A stretch of DNA of 64,000 nucleotides. Source: Accumulibacter appositus (GTDB taxonomy: Bacteria; Pseudomonadota; Gammaproteobacteria; Burkholderiales; Rhodocyclaceae). The translations under genes and the position numbers were made by a program. Location of the stretch: assembly GCF_035440685.1 (NCBI RefSeq), contig NZ_DAORMW010000025.1, one strand, 5' to 3'. Under the pieces are notes generated by a model, which was given only the letters and a program-made list of their open reading frames with translations, had not been told where the DNA came from and did not search any database. Shown one piece after another: positions 35,407 to 42,758 of the stretch. Each line of letters starts with the position of its first letter. Within the stretch, counting starts at the first letter, position 1.

Positions 35407-35430
35407 GGAAAGTCGCGTACGCGACTTTCC
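35407..35430. terminator. 24-bp perfect palindrome after the PEP-CTERM gene
   Basis: GGAAAGTCGCG and CGCGACTTTCC flank a central TA, giving a perfect 24-bp palindrome 42 bp after the stop codon. Folded as RNA it could end transcription, followed by an AT-rich run (catttatatgg). The arm AAAGTCGCG is shared with the outer end of the dispersed elements at 826 and 53020. Confidence 0.55.
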
Positions 35431-35469
35431 CATTTATATGGCAAGACATCTACTTCCCGAAAGAACGAT

Positions 35470-35811
35470 ATGCTGAAGCAAACCGAGTTCAGGCTGCTTA
35501 CCTTGATCGCTGCGTTCACTTTGCTGGTGGCCGTGGCCAACATCGTCCTGTTCAGCCAGAACCGCGACCGGCAGCAGGAAGTGACTGCACGCGGGCAATA
35601 CATCCAGCAGAGCGTGCAGCTCGAGAGTCTTTACCGCGAGATCGTCAAGGCGCTGGCCGATCTCGCGGTGCGCAACAACGACAGGCCGATCCGTGACATG
35701 CTTGCTGCGCAAGGGATCTCGGTGACGGCCAACCCGGCGCCGGTGGCGGCATCGGCTGCCCCCGCCCCCTCGACGCCAGCGGCGACCGACGTGAAGAAAG
35801 GGGAGAAGTGA
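35470..35811 (+). CDS. Small single-span membrane protein, unknown function
   Basis: A 113-residue protein with one N-terminal membrane helix (about 8-29, LLTLIAAFTLLVAVANIVLF), a short predicted helix (QQEVTARGQYIQQSVQLESL) and a disordered Ala/Pro C-terminus. The topology suggests a short cytoplasmic N-terminus and a periplasmic coiled segment. The next gene begins one base after its stop with similar architecture (helix, then coiled region, then tail), so the pair probably forms a complex. I do not recognise the family. The distance from the PEP-CTERM gene is 105 bp, with a palindrome between. Confidence 0.75.
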   Translation: MLKQTEFRLLTLIAAFTLLVAVANIVLFSQNRDRQQEVTARGQYIQQSVQLESLYREIVKALADLAVRNNDRPIRDMLAAQGISVTANPAPVAASAAPAPSTPAATDVKKGEK

Positions 35812-35812
35812 G

Positions 35813-36217
35813 ATGAACGATCTTTCCACACCGGCCGATTCGCCAACGATCCGGACGCCCGGCGGCCATGCGCTGCGGCCGAGTCCGCAGTCGAACGACG
35901 ATCCGTTGCGCTGCTTCAGTCCCTTCCTGCCGCTGTTGTTGGTGGTACTGGCGGTCTTCCTGTGGACTGGTTTTCAGTGCTACCAGCTGTTTGGCGAGCG
36001 CCAGTCGCTGCTCACCGCGCACGCCAACCAGCAACGTCCGCTCGACGAATCGGCAAAATTGCGCGCCTCGCTCGATACGCTGGCTCGCGAAACGGCGCTG
36101 CTCGCCGACCAGGGCAACGCCAGCGCCCGCTTGATTGTCGAGGAACTGCGTAAGCGCGGCGTGACGATCAACCCCAACGCAGCGCCTGCCAGCAAGGGGG
36201 GTGTCGACAAGCAATAG
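35813..36217 (+). CDS. Small single-span membrane protein, partner of the preceding gene
   Basis: A 134-residue protein with a cytoplasmic N-terminus of about 35 residues, one membrane helix (about 38-58, FLPLLLVVLAVFLWTGFQCY) and a C-terminal helical region (LRASLDTLARETALLADQGN) ending in a Pro/Ala/Lys tail. A strong ribosome-binding site (GGGGAGAAG) overlaps the end of the upstream gene, and the intergenic gap is one base. No named family is recognised. The shared layout with the upstream protein suggests a heteromeric membrane complex with parallel coiled segments in the periplasm. Confidence 0.75.
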   Translation: MNDLSTPADSPTIRTPGGHALRPSPQSNDDPLRCFSPFLPLLLVVLAVFLWTGFQCYQLFGERQSLLTAHANQQRPLDESAKLRASLDTLARETALLADQGNASARLIVEELRKRGVTINPNAAPASKGGVDKQ

Positions 36218-36801
36218 TCTTGTCGATGCGCTGCCGGAATTCGCGCCGAAGCACCACATCTCGCCAGACGCAGGCCGCCACGGGGCGCCCCTGTAGGAGC
36301 CCGATTTATCGGGCGATGACCGCGTACTGTGTTGTCGACGACGCTCGGGGTCACGGGCACCGCCAATCGCCCGATAAATCGGGCTCCTACATGTGGGTCT
36401 GCGCGTTGTCTGTCGAACGCTGCCGGACCCCGCCATAAGCCGACCCGCCAGGCATCATCGGTGATGGCGGGCCAGGTGATCGGAAGCCGGGCCAAGCGAC
36501 CTGATGGTGTCGAAAACGAAAGCTGCCGGCGACCAGCGTCGGTCCAGTGACCCGGTTATCAGCGCTGACGCGGAGGCATTGGCAGGCGACGAACTGATGA
36601 TAGGATGCGCTTGACTACCCTGTTGGTGAGCTGGAGTCTGCGCCTTGTTGGAAGGGTGGGCTCCAGTTTCCAGAGTAAGCTCGAGTGCTGCTCGGACAGG
36701 GCATACCTGGGTGCAGGCAGGCCGATCGTCCCTCGTTGCACCGCAGATGCCGGATCGGGAGGGGCATGCATCCACACCACGTAGCAAAAAAGGAGAAAGC
36801 G
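36218..36801. other. Intergenic region of 584 bp with a REP-like inverted repeat
   Basis: The only structure I can support is the inverted repeat at 36292-36391. The remainder (36392-36790) shows no conserved frame on either strand; small open frames across it lack ribosome-binding sites and protein-like composition. A good AAGGAGA ribosome-binding site for the arylsulfatase lies at its right end. Confidence 0.65.
36292..36391. repeat. REP-like 26-bp inverted repeat with 48-bp spacer
   Basis: The arm at 36292-36317 begins TGTAGGAGCCCGATTTATCG and ends GGCGAT; the arm at 36366-36391 is its exact reverse complement. Each arm contains a 14-bp palindrome, CCCGATTTATCGGG or its complement. The pattern of TGTAGGAGC plus an inner palindrome is typical of REP/BIME-type intergenic repeats in proteobacteria that are mobilised by a RayT transposase; no such gene is in this window. 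Confidence 0.85.
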
Positions 36802-38547
36802 ATGAAAAGAAATCCGCAGTGGAAAAGCCTCCTGGCGAGTAGCTTGGTGACTGCCGCCCTGATGCTGGCCGCCAACGCACAGGCCGGCTTGGTACCGGAT
36901 CCCTTGGGGCCAGCAGCCAGCACCCCAGCAGCCAGCGCCCCGGCAGCCAGCACCCCAGCAGCCAGCACCCCAGCAGCCAGCGCCCCAGCAGCCAGCGCCC
37001 CAGCAGCCAGCGCCCCGGCAGCCAGCGCCCCGGCAGCCAGCACCCCGACCGCCAGCAGCCCGACCGCCAGCACCCCGACCGCCACGAAAAAGCCCAATAT
37101 CCTCGTGATCTGGGGTGACGACATTGGCGGCTTCAATATCAGTGCCAACAACCAGGGCATGATGGGTTACAGGACGCCCAATATCGACAGCATCGCCCAA
37201 GAAGGTGCTCTGTTTACCGATTGGTACGGCCAGCAGAGTTGCACCGCCGGCCGCGCCGCATTCATTACCGGCCAGTCGCCCATGCGCACCGGTCTGACCA
37301 AGGTCGGCTTGCCGGGCGCACCGGAAGGCATGCAGAAAGAGGACCCGACCATCGCTGGCTTGCTCAGGGCTCAGGGTTACGTGACCGGCCAGTTTGGCAA
37401 GAACCACCTCGGTGATCGAGACGAGATGCTGCCGACCGCCCACGGCTTCGACGAATTCCTCGGCAACCTCTACCACCTGAATGCGGAACAAGAGCCGGAG
37501 CATGCCGACTACCCGAAGGATCCGGAATTCAAGAAGAAGTTTGGCCCACGCGGCGTCATTCACAGCTTCGCCGACGGCAGAATCACGGACACCGGTCCGC
37601 TGACGATCAAGCGCATGGAAACCGTCGACGAGGAAGTCACCACCGAGGCGCTCAAGTTCATGGACAAGGCGGTCAAGGACAAGAAGCCGTTCTTCGTCTG
37701 GTGGAACAGTACGCGCATGCACATCTGGACGCACCTCAAGCCCTCGTCGATCGGCAAGACCGGTCTCGGTGTCTACGCCGACGGCATGGTTGAACATGAC
37801 GCGATGGTCGGCCAGCTGCTGGCCAAGCTCAAGGAACTGGGCGTCGAGGACAACACCATCGTCATGTACTCGACCGACAACGGCGCGGAATTCTTTTCCT
37901 GGCCTGACGGCGGCACGACGATGTTCCGCAACGAGAAGGCGACGCAATGGGAGGGCGGCTTCCGCGTGCCGACGATGATCCGCTGGCCCGGTGTCATCAA
38001 GCCCGGAACGATCATCAACGACATCGGCGCGCACGAAGACATGCTGCCGACGCTGCTTGCGGCAGCGGGCGATGCGAAGGTGAAAGAGGAGCTGCTGAAC
38101 GGCAAGACGGTAGGCAGCATGACCTACAAGGTTCACCTCGATGGCTACAACTTGCTGCCCGCGTTCAAGGGCGAGGCTGCGTGGCCGCGCAAGGAGTTCC
38201 TTTACTGGACCGACGACGGCCAGGTTGCGGCACTGCGCTACAACAACTGGAAGGCCACCTTCCTCAGGCAGGATGCCCATGGAATCGATGTCTGGCGGCA
38301 GCCGTACACGGCTCTGCGTGCGCCGATGCTGACCAACTTGCGCATGGATCCCTTCGAGCGCGCCGAGAACGAAAGCATCGGTTACAACAGATGGTGGGTG
38401 GATCACATGTTCATGTTCGCACCCGCTGGCGCGATTGTCGGCGCCTGGCTGGAGAGCTTCCGCGACTATCCGCCGCGCCAGAAGCCTGGCAGCTTCAATC
38501 TTGACCGGGTGATGGAAGCGATAGCCAAAGGCGCGGGCGACAAGTAA
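36802..38547 (+). CDS. Secreted arylsulfatase with a Pro/Ala/Ser stalk
   Basis: A 581-residue sulfatase with a signal peptide (residues 1-28, ending AANAQA). Residues about 35-93 are a Pro/Ala/Ser/Thr stalk encoded by 15-bp tandem units (PAAST/PAASA). The sulfatase domain starts at KPNILVIWGDDIGG, giving the metal-binding Asp pair. The formylglycine site is CTAGRAAFITGQ with Cys147; the usual Pro of CxPxR is Ala, a variant seen in a subset of arylsulfatases. FVWWNSTRMH and YSTDNGAEFFSWPDGG complete the active site. It hydrolyses sulfate esters outside the cytoplasm. No maturation (formylglycine-generating) enzyme lies in the window. Confidence 0.9.
   Translation: MKRNPQWKSLLASSLVTAALMLAANAQAGLVPDPLGPAASTPAASAPAASTPAASTPAASAPAASAPAASAPAASAPAASTPTASSPTASTPTATKKPNILVIWGDDIGGFNISANNQGMMGYRTPNIDSIAQEGALFTDWYGQQSCTAGRAAFITGQSPMRTGLTKVGLPGAPEGMQKEDPTIAGLLRAQGYVTGQFGKNHLGDRDEMLPTAHGFDEFLGNLYHLNAEQEPEHADYPKDPEFKKKFGPRGVIHSFADGRITDTGPLTIKRMETVDEEVTTEALKFMDKAVKDKKPFFVWWNSTRMHIWTHLKPSSIGKTGLGVYADGMVEHDAMVGQLLAKLKELGVEDNTIVMYSTDNGAEFFSWPDGGTTMFRNEKATQWEGGFRVPTMIRWPGVIKPGTIINDIGAHEDMLPTLLAAAGDAKVKEELLNGKTVGSMTYKVHLDGYNLLPAFKGEAAWPRKEFLYWTDDGQVAALRYNNWKATFLRQDAHGIDVWRQPYTALRAPMLTNLRMDPFERAENESIGYNRWWVDHMFMFAPAGAIVGAWLESFRDYPPRQKPGSFNLDRVMEAIAKGAGDK
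36910..37080 (+). repeat. 15-bp tandem repeat encoding the arylsulfatase stalk
   Basis: About eleven imperfect copies of CCAGCAGCCAGCACC / GCCCCAGCAGCCAGC type in frame with the arylsulfatase, giving the PAAST/PAASA stalk. Copy number is likely to vary between strains. Confidence 0.85.
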
Positions 38548-38619
38548 CTCGGTGCTTCGCTGGCGCCTCGTCAAACCCAATGGTGACCGTCGGTGGCGGT
38601 CACCATTGGCGCGGCGGGA

Positions 38620-39441
38620 TTACTTCGGAAACATCAGCTGCACCTGCAAACGCAGCTGCCAGTTGGCGGCATTGTCGGGATGGGCAACGTTGTAGTAGGC
38701 GCTGAGCTGGGTGTTTACCGGCAATTTGCCGAAGTGGAAAATCTTGCCGACGCCGCCGCCCAGCGGCACCGTCCAGCGTTGGCTGCTGTCGGCTTTCCAG
38801 TCAGCGGTGATGATCGGCGCCGAAGTCAGATAGACGCCGCCGGCGAAGTTGTAGTTGAGGAAAGGCTGCAGCAGGAAGTTGTTGTAGCTCGCGTCACTTC
38901 CCGAGCCGACCGACCAGATGTTATTCACCAGGAAGCCGTATACCCAGGGATCGCCCTTCTTGAGGTTGAGCATCACGAAGGATGGGCCGAGTCCCCAGCG
39001 GTCGTTGCCGAGGGCGTCATTGCTGTTGGTCGGCATCTGCACCACCGCGCCGGCGCCCCAGATGGCGCCCTTGGGTACGGCGGGAGACAGGAAGGCGGTG
39101 AGCTGGATGTCGCCGATGCCGTTGATTCGATCGCCACCCGGTACGAAGGCCGGCTGCGAAATCACCGGCATGATCGTGCGCGTGATGACGTTCCACTGCG
39201 AATCGACTTCGATCGGGATCACCGGCTGGATGTTGAGGATGTTCTGGGTGCCGTCGCGTGGTCCGACATTGAAGTTGGTGTTGTTCTGGAACGGTACGCT
39301 GATCAGGTTGCCGACCGGATTCTGCGCCAGTTTGGCGAGCTCTTCGGCACTCATTTCCGCGTTTGCCGGTGAGGTCAGCGCTGCCGCCAGCGATAGTGCA
39401 CCGAAAATGCGGGCGGCGTCTGGAACTAACGAGTGTTTCAT
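38620..39441 (-). CDS. Outer-membrane beta-barrel protein ('neuromedin U'-annotated type)
   Basis: A 273-residue exported protein with a signal peptide (about 1-28, ending TSPANA) followed by the conserved start AEELAKLAQNPVGNLISVPF and NNTNFNVGP. The rest alternates in beta-strand style with a terminal aromatic strand (LQVQLMFPK) typical of outer-membrane barrels. This family is frequently mis-annotated as 'neuromedin U'; its real role is unknown, and channel or transport activity is likely. A GGAG ribosome-binding site precedes the ATG at 39441. The gene lies 18 bp downstream of the patatin-barrel gene's stop side, in the same leftward direction, so co-transcription is likely. Confidence 0.82.
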   Translation of the reverse strand: MKHSLVPDAARIFGALSLAAALTSPANAEMSAEELAKLAQNPVGNLISVPFQNNTNFNVGPRDGTQNILNIQPVIPIEVDSQWNVITRTIMPVISQPAFVPGGDRINGIGDIQLTAFLSPAVPKGAIWGAGAVVQMPTNSNDALGNDRWGLGPSFVMLNLKKGDPWVYGFLVNNIWSVGSGSDASYNNFLLQPFLNYNFAGGVYLTSAPIITADWKADSSQRWTVPLGGGVGKIFHFGKLPVNTQLSAYYNVAHPDNAANWQLRLQVQLMFPK

Positions 39442-39458
39442 GGTCGTGCTCCGTGAAG

Positions 39459-41699
39459 TCAGGGTGTGCCGAGGAACAGGTAGAAATTGGAATAGCCGCC
39501 GCTCGAGCCGGCGTTCGAGTAGCCGTAACCCAGGTAGACCGGGCCAAAAGGCGTTTCGCCACCCAGGTAGATGGCTGCGCCGGGAATCCAGCCTTCCAGC
39601 TCGGTCTCGGTGAACGGCCGGCCGACCTTGGCGGTTTCAAGCGCTGCTCCCAGGCGCAGGTCGCCGCGCAGGCCGAGCGGCAGGCGGCCGATGATGCGCT
39701 CGGCGCGGATGCTGCCGTAGCTCATGTCGTCGCCCTTCAGCTGTCCGACCGCAAAGGCCGTCATGTTGAGCATGCCGCCCAGGTCTCCGAGGTCGTAGAC
39801 CGGGAGCTGTCCGATCGGCGAACCCTGATACGACAGGCGGCTGGCCAGCACCCAGTCGCCGACGCTCAGATAGCCGCTGGCACCGACGTTGAGCCTGCTG
39901 AAGCCGCTGGCTGGTGAGTCGAAGTATTTGACGCTGCTGGACCAGCCCTTGGTGGGAAAGTAGATGCGATCGGTCTGGTCGAAATCTAGCGAAGCAAACC
40001 AGCCACCGAAAGTCTTCGATTCCGCCGGCAGGAATGGTGAGCCTGTCTGGATCGTGGCTTTCCGCCAGTTCTCCTGCCAGCCGACGCGCGCCTGGCCGAG
40101 CAGCCCGACGTTGATGCCTGCTGCCACCTGCGCGGCGCTCTGGCTGAGGGCGTATTCGGCGAGTTGGTCGTTGTTCTCGTAAATCCCGGTCGATGTGCTC
40201 TGATAGTTGACGTTGGCCTCGACGAAGTAGCGCTGGCGTGCGTCAAGCGGTTGGTAAAAATTGGCGCCAATACCTGATGCCGACCCGATCTGCAGATAAC
40301 CGAGGAATTCGCCGCCCAGGCTGTTGAGCCAGGTCTTCTGATAGGCAGCGCGAATGGCGTAGGTGGAGTCGGTCCGGAAGTTGCTTTCGAGGTTGATGCC
40401 AAAGCGCAGGTAGTCGGGTCCCCAGCCTTTCTCGACCGGCAACACGCGCAGGATCTCGCGATTGCGCAGGGTGTTGTCCAAAGCGTAATCGACATGCTCG
40501 TAGTAGCCGTCGCCGTAGGTGCGCATCAGATCGGCGTCGAGTTGCAGCGGGTCGATGGTGTCGCCGGGTTTGATCTGCAGGTAGCGCTCGACGACCGCCG
40601 GGTTGACGAGTTTGAGTCCGGCGATCTGCACTTCGTCAACACGCGGTGCGGCGCGCAGCGGCGGCTGGACCTGTGCGACCCAGGCAGCGTAGGCGGTCTC
40701 GCTGACCGACAGCGCGCGCAGGCGATCGGCGACCGCTTCTGCGGCCTTGACGCCTTGATCGGCGGTTTCCGAACTGCGCTTGAAGTCGCCGGCGGTGATC
40801 CCCTCGAGATCGGGCTTGATGTAGATGTCGGTCGGCTTGAGCGTCGCCAGCGAACGGGTCACGTTCTGTTCGGTGAGAATGTTGACCATCTGCGCGGAAA
40901 CACTCAGCAGACCGCCGATTTCATCGGCCTTGAGTAGCGGCGAGCCGACGTTGACGGCGATGATGATGTCCGCCTGGCAGCGCGCACGCGCTTCATCGAT
41001 CGGCACGTTGTCGACCAGGCCACCGTCGACGAGTTTCTTGCCGTCGGTCTCGACCGGCGCCATCAGGCCGGGAACCGACATGCTGGCGCGCATCGCTTGC
41101 GACAGGCTGCCCTGGCGAAACACCACTTTTTCTCCGCCGACGATATCCGTGGCAATGATCGACAGCGGCAGCGGCAGGGCCTGGATTTCGCGCTCACCGA
41201 GATAGTCGCGAACCAGATTGTTGAAAAACAGCTTGATCTTCTGGCCCATGACAATACCGGGCTGACCTTTCACCCCCTCCGGGCCGACGCCCGTTTCGGA
41301 ACCTGGCAGGAAGCGCTTGTCGAGGACCTTCTTGCGGAAATTCTGCTGGTTCAGTGGTGGATCGTCGCGAAACAGATCGTCCCAATCGGCTTCCGCCAGC
41401 TTGCTGCGCATGGTCGCCGGGCGCACGCCGCTGGCGTAGACGCCGGCGACCAGTGCTCCCATGCTGGTGCCGGCGACACAGTCGACCGGCACGCGCAGCT
41501 TTTCGAGCACTTCGAGGACGCCGATATGCGCCGCGCCGCGTGCGCCGCCACCACCGAGGACCAGGCCGACGCGCGGCCGGCTCGGGTCGCTGGCGGCCGT
41601 CTGTGCTGTGGCAAGGCCCGTGAAAAGAAGTATCCCGGCAGCCAGGGCCATGCACCCCAGTTGGCCCGCCGCGGTTGCTCCGAATGCTCGTGTACCCAC
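39459..41699 (-). CDS. Patatin-like phospholipase with C-terminal outer-membrane barrel (type Vd, PlpD-like)
   Basis: A 746-residue exported protein with a signal peptide (about 1-33). The patatin domain carries the oxyanion loop GGGGARG (49-55), the nucleophile elbow GTSMG (Ser79) and the catalytic DGG (Asp225). After it come a POTRA-like region (about 335-410) and a BamA/TpsB-type 16-strand barrel to the C-terminus ending in FYLFLGTP. This layout is the type Vd autotransporter family, whose lipase is displayed or released through its own barrel. The start is a GTG at 41699 with AGGAG six bases upstream. Confidence 0.9.
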   Translation of the reverse strand: MGTRAFGATAAGQLGCMALAAGILLFTGLATAQTAASDPSRPRVGLVLGGGGARGAAHIGVLEVLEKLRVPVDCVAGTSMGALVAGVYASGVRPATMRSKLAEADWDDLFRDDPPLNQQNFRKKVLDKRFLPGSETGVGPEGVKGQPGIVMGQKIKLFFNNLVRDYLGEREIQALPLPLSIIATDIVGGEKVVFRQGSLSQAMRASMSVPGLMAPVETDGKKLVDGGLVDNVPIDEARARCQADIIIAVNVGSPLLKADEIGGLLSVSAQMVNILTEQNVTRSLATLKPTDIYIKPDLEGITAGDFKRSSETADQGVKAAEAVADRLRALSVSETAYAAWVAQVQPPLRAAPRVDEVQIAGLKLVNPAVVERYLQIKPGDTIDPLQLDADLMRTYGDGYYEHVDYALDNTLRNREILRVLPVEKGWGPDYLRFGINLESNFRTDSTYAIRAAYQKTWLNSLGGEFLGYLQIGSASGIGANFYQPLDARQRYFVEANVNYQSTSTGIYENNDQLAEYALSQSAAQVAAGINVGLLGQARVGWQENWRKATIQTGSPFLPAESKTFGGWFASLDFDQTDRIYFPTKGWSSSVKYFDSPASGFSRLNVGASGYLSVGDWVLASRLSYQGSPIGQLPVYDLGDLGGMLNMTAFAVGQLKGDDMSYGSIRAERIIGRLPLGLRGDLRLGAALETAKVGRPFTETELEGWIPGAAIYLGGETPFGPVYLGYGYSNAGSSGGYSNFYLFLGTP

Positions 41700-41795
41700 T
41701 CCCCACTCCTCGTCTTATTTGTTCGGGCACGCAGGCCCATGCCGGGAACCGGAAGCCGCTCGCAATCCCCGGTCGCCGCGCCGCTGACGCGATAC

Positions 41796-42395
41796 CTAGC
41801 GGTTCAGCGCCTCGTCGGGAAGGTAGCCGACACCGCCCCAGTCGGCCTGCAGAACGACACCCTTGTCGGTCAGCTGATAGCTCGACAACATCGGATTGAA
41901 CGCGATGCTGCCGTCGAGCACCAGCCCTTTGCCGGTACCGGCCTTGAAGGGGGGGTTGGTCGATGCGCCGACGTCGGCGCCGACGGCGCTGAAGGTGTCG
42001 AACAGGTCGCGGTTCCGAAAGATGATCAGTTGCCGGAAGGGCTGGTCAGCGAAGCTGGGAGCGCTGCCGACGCGCGCCATCTTCATGTACCTCGTCTTGC
42101 CGGTCTCGTTGTCGGTGAGCACGCCGGCACCGTCGCCCATCACCAGCAGGACGGCGTTGGATTGCGTCGAGGTGAAGATGCCATAGCCCACGGCCTTGGC
42201 GATTTCTTGCTTGATCTCTGGTTTGCTGGCGACCAGCTCGGTGATGGTCTGGTCGCGCAGCTCAAGGAGGGCGTCACGCCGTGCCTCGATCGTCGGGTCG
42301 ACTTGCGGCTGTCCGCTGTTGGTCGCGCAGGACGCCGCCAACAGCGCGAGAATGGCTGGCAAGAGAGTTCGCCATACTTTGCCGATCGCTTTCAT
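41796..42395 (-). CDS. Ysc84/SYLF-domain lipoprotein
   Basis: A 199-residue lipoprotein with a lipobox near LAASC (Cys23). Residues about 60-199 match the Ysc84/SYLF lipid-binding domain: EIAKAVGYGIFTS near the start, GDGAGVLTDNETGKTRYMKM in the middle and a C-terminal GVVLQADWGGVGYL-like strand. Bacterial homologues bind lipids or support envelope integrity. A strong AGGAG precedes the ATG at 42395. It lies upstream (in the direction of transcription) of the patatin gene by 97 bp, both leftward, so an outer-membrane lipid-related operon is plausible. Confidence 0.85.
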   Translation of the reverse strand: MKAIGKVWRTLLPAILALLAASCATNSGQPQVDPTIEARRDALLELRDQTITELVASKPEIKQEIAKAVGYGIFTSTQSNAVLLVMGDGAGVLTDNETGKTRYMKMARVGSAPSFADQPFRQLIIFRNRDLFDTFSAVGADVGASTNPPFKAGTGKGLVLDGSIAFNPMLSSYQLTDKGVVLQADWGGVGYLPDEALNR

Positions 42396-42429
42396 GGGGA
42401 CGACTCCTGGTGGCCTGACGACGATAGAG

Positions 42430-42684
42430 TTATTCGTGAGCGCTCATCGGTAGCGAGTCGAGAATGGTCAGCGCGGCGTGCGCGTTCTCAGCGGCATCAC
42501 GGCCCAGGCTGGTGAGATAGCCGCCATCGACCTGTGTCAGCAGGCCTTTGCTGTGCAGCCGCTGCGCGGCGGCGACCACTTCGGGTGCTGCGGTCGTGTG
42601 GATCTTCAGCCCCTGCTGCGGGCTTGCCAGGTCAAAGCGGGCCAGGATGTTCAGTTCATCCACCAGATCGGGCGTGAAGGGCAT
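42430..42684 (-). CDS. TIGR02647 family small protein
   Basis: An 84-residue protein matching the TIGR02647 pattern, starting MPFTPDLVDELNILARFDLA and containing LHSKGLLTQVDGGYLTSLGR. The central segment looks like a winged helix-turn-helix (helices at about 29-44 and a wing at about 51-60), so DNA binding is possible. No targeting signal is visible. GAGGAC lies ten bases before the ATG. The gene is 35 bp upstream of the Ysc84 gene in the same direction. Function unknown. Confidence 0.8.
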   Translation of the reverse strand: MPFTPDLVDELNILARFDLASPQQGLKIHTTAAPEVVAAAQRLHSKGLLTQVDGGYLTSLGRDAAENAHAALTILDSLPMSAHE

Positions 42685-42758
42685 GGCAAGTCCTCATTTG
42701 GTTAAGGCGCGGTTGCGCTTGGGGGCCTACATTCTAGCGCGAGCTGCGCGCGGTGCTC

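Noticed and set aside
36559..38580. Antisense open frame of 673 codons opposite the arylsulfatase
   Set aside because: It includes GCRGAGC-type repeats that are only the complement of the stalk-encoding 15-bp units; the sense frame has all sulfatase motifs.
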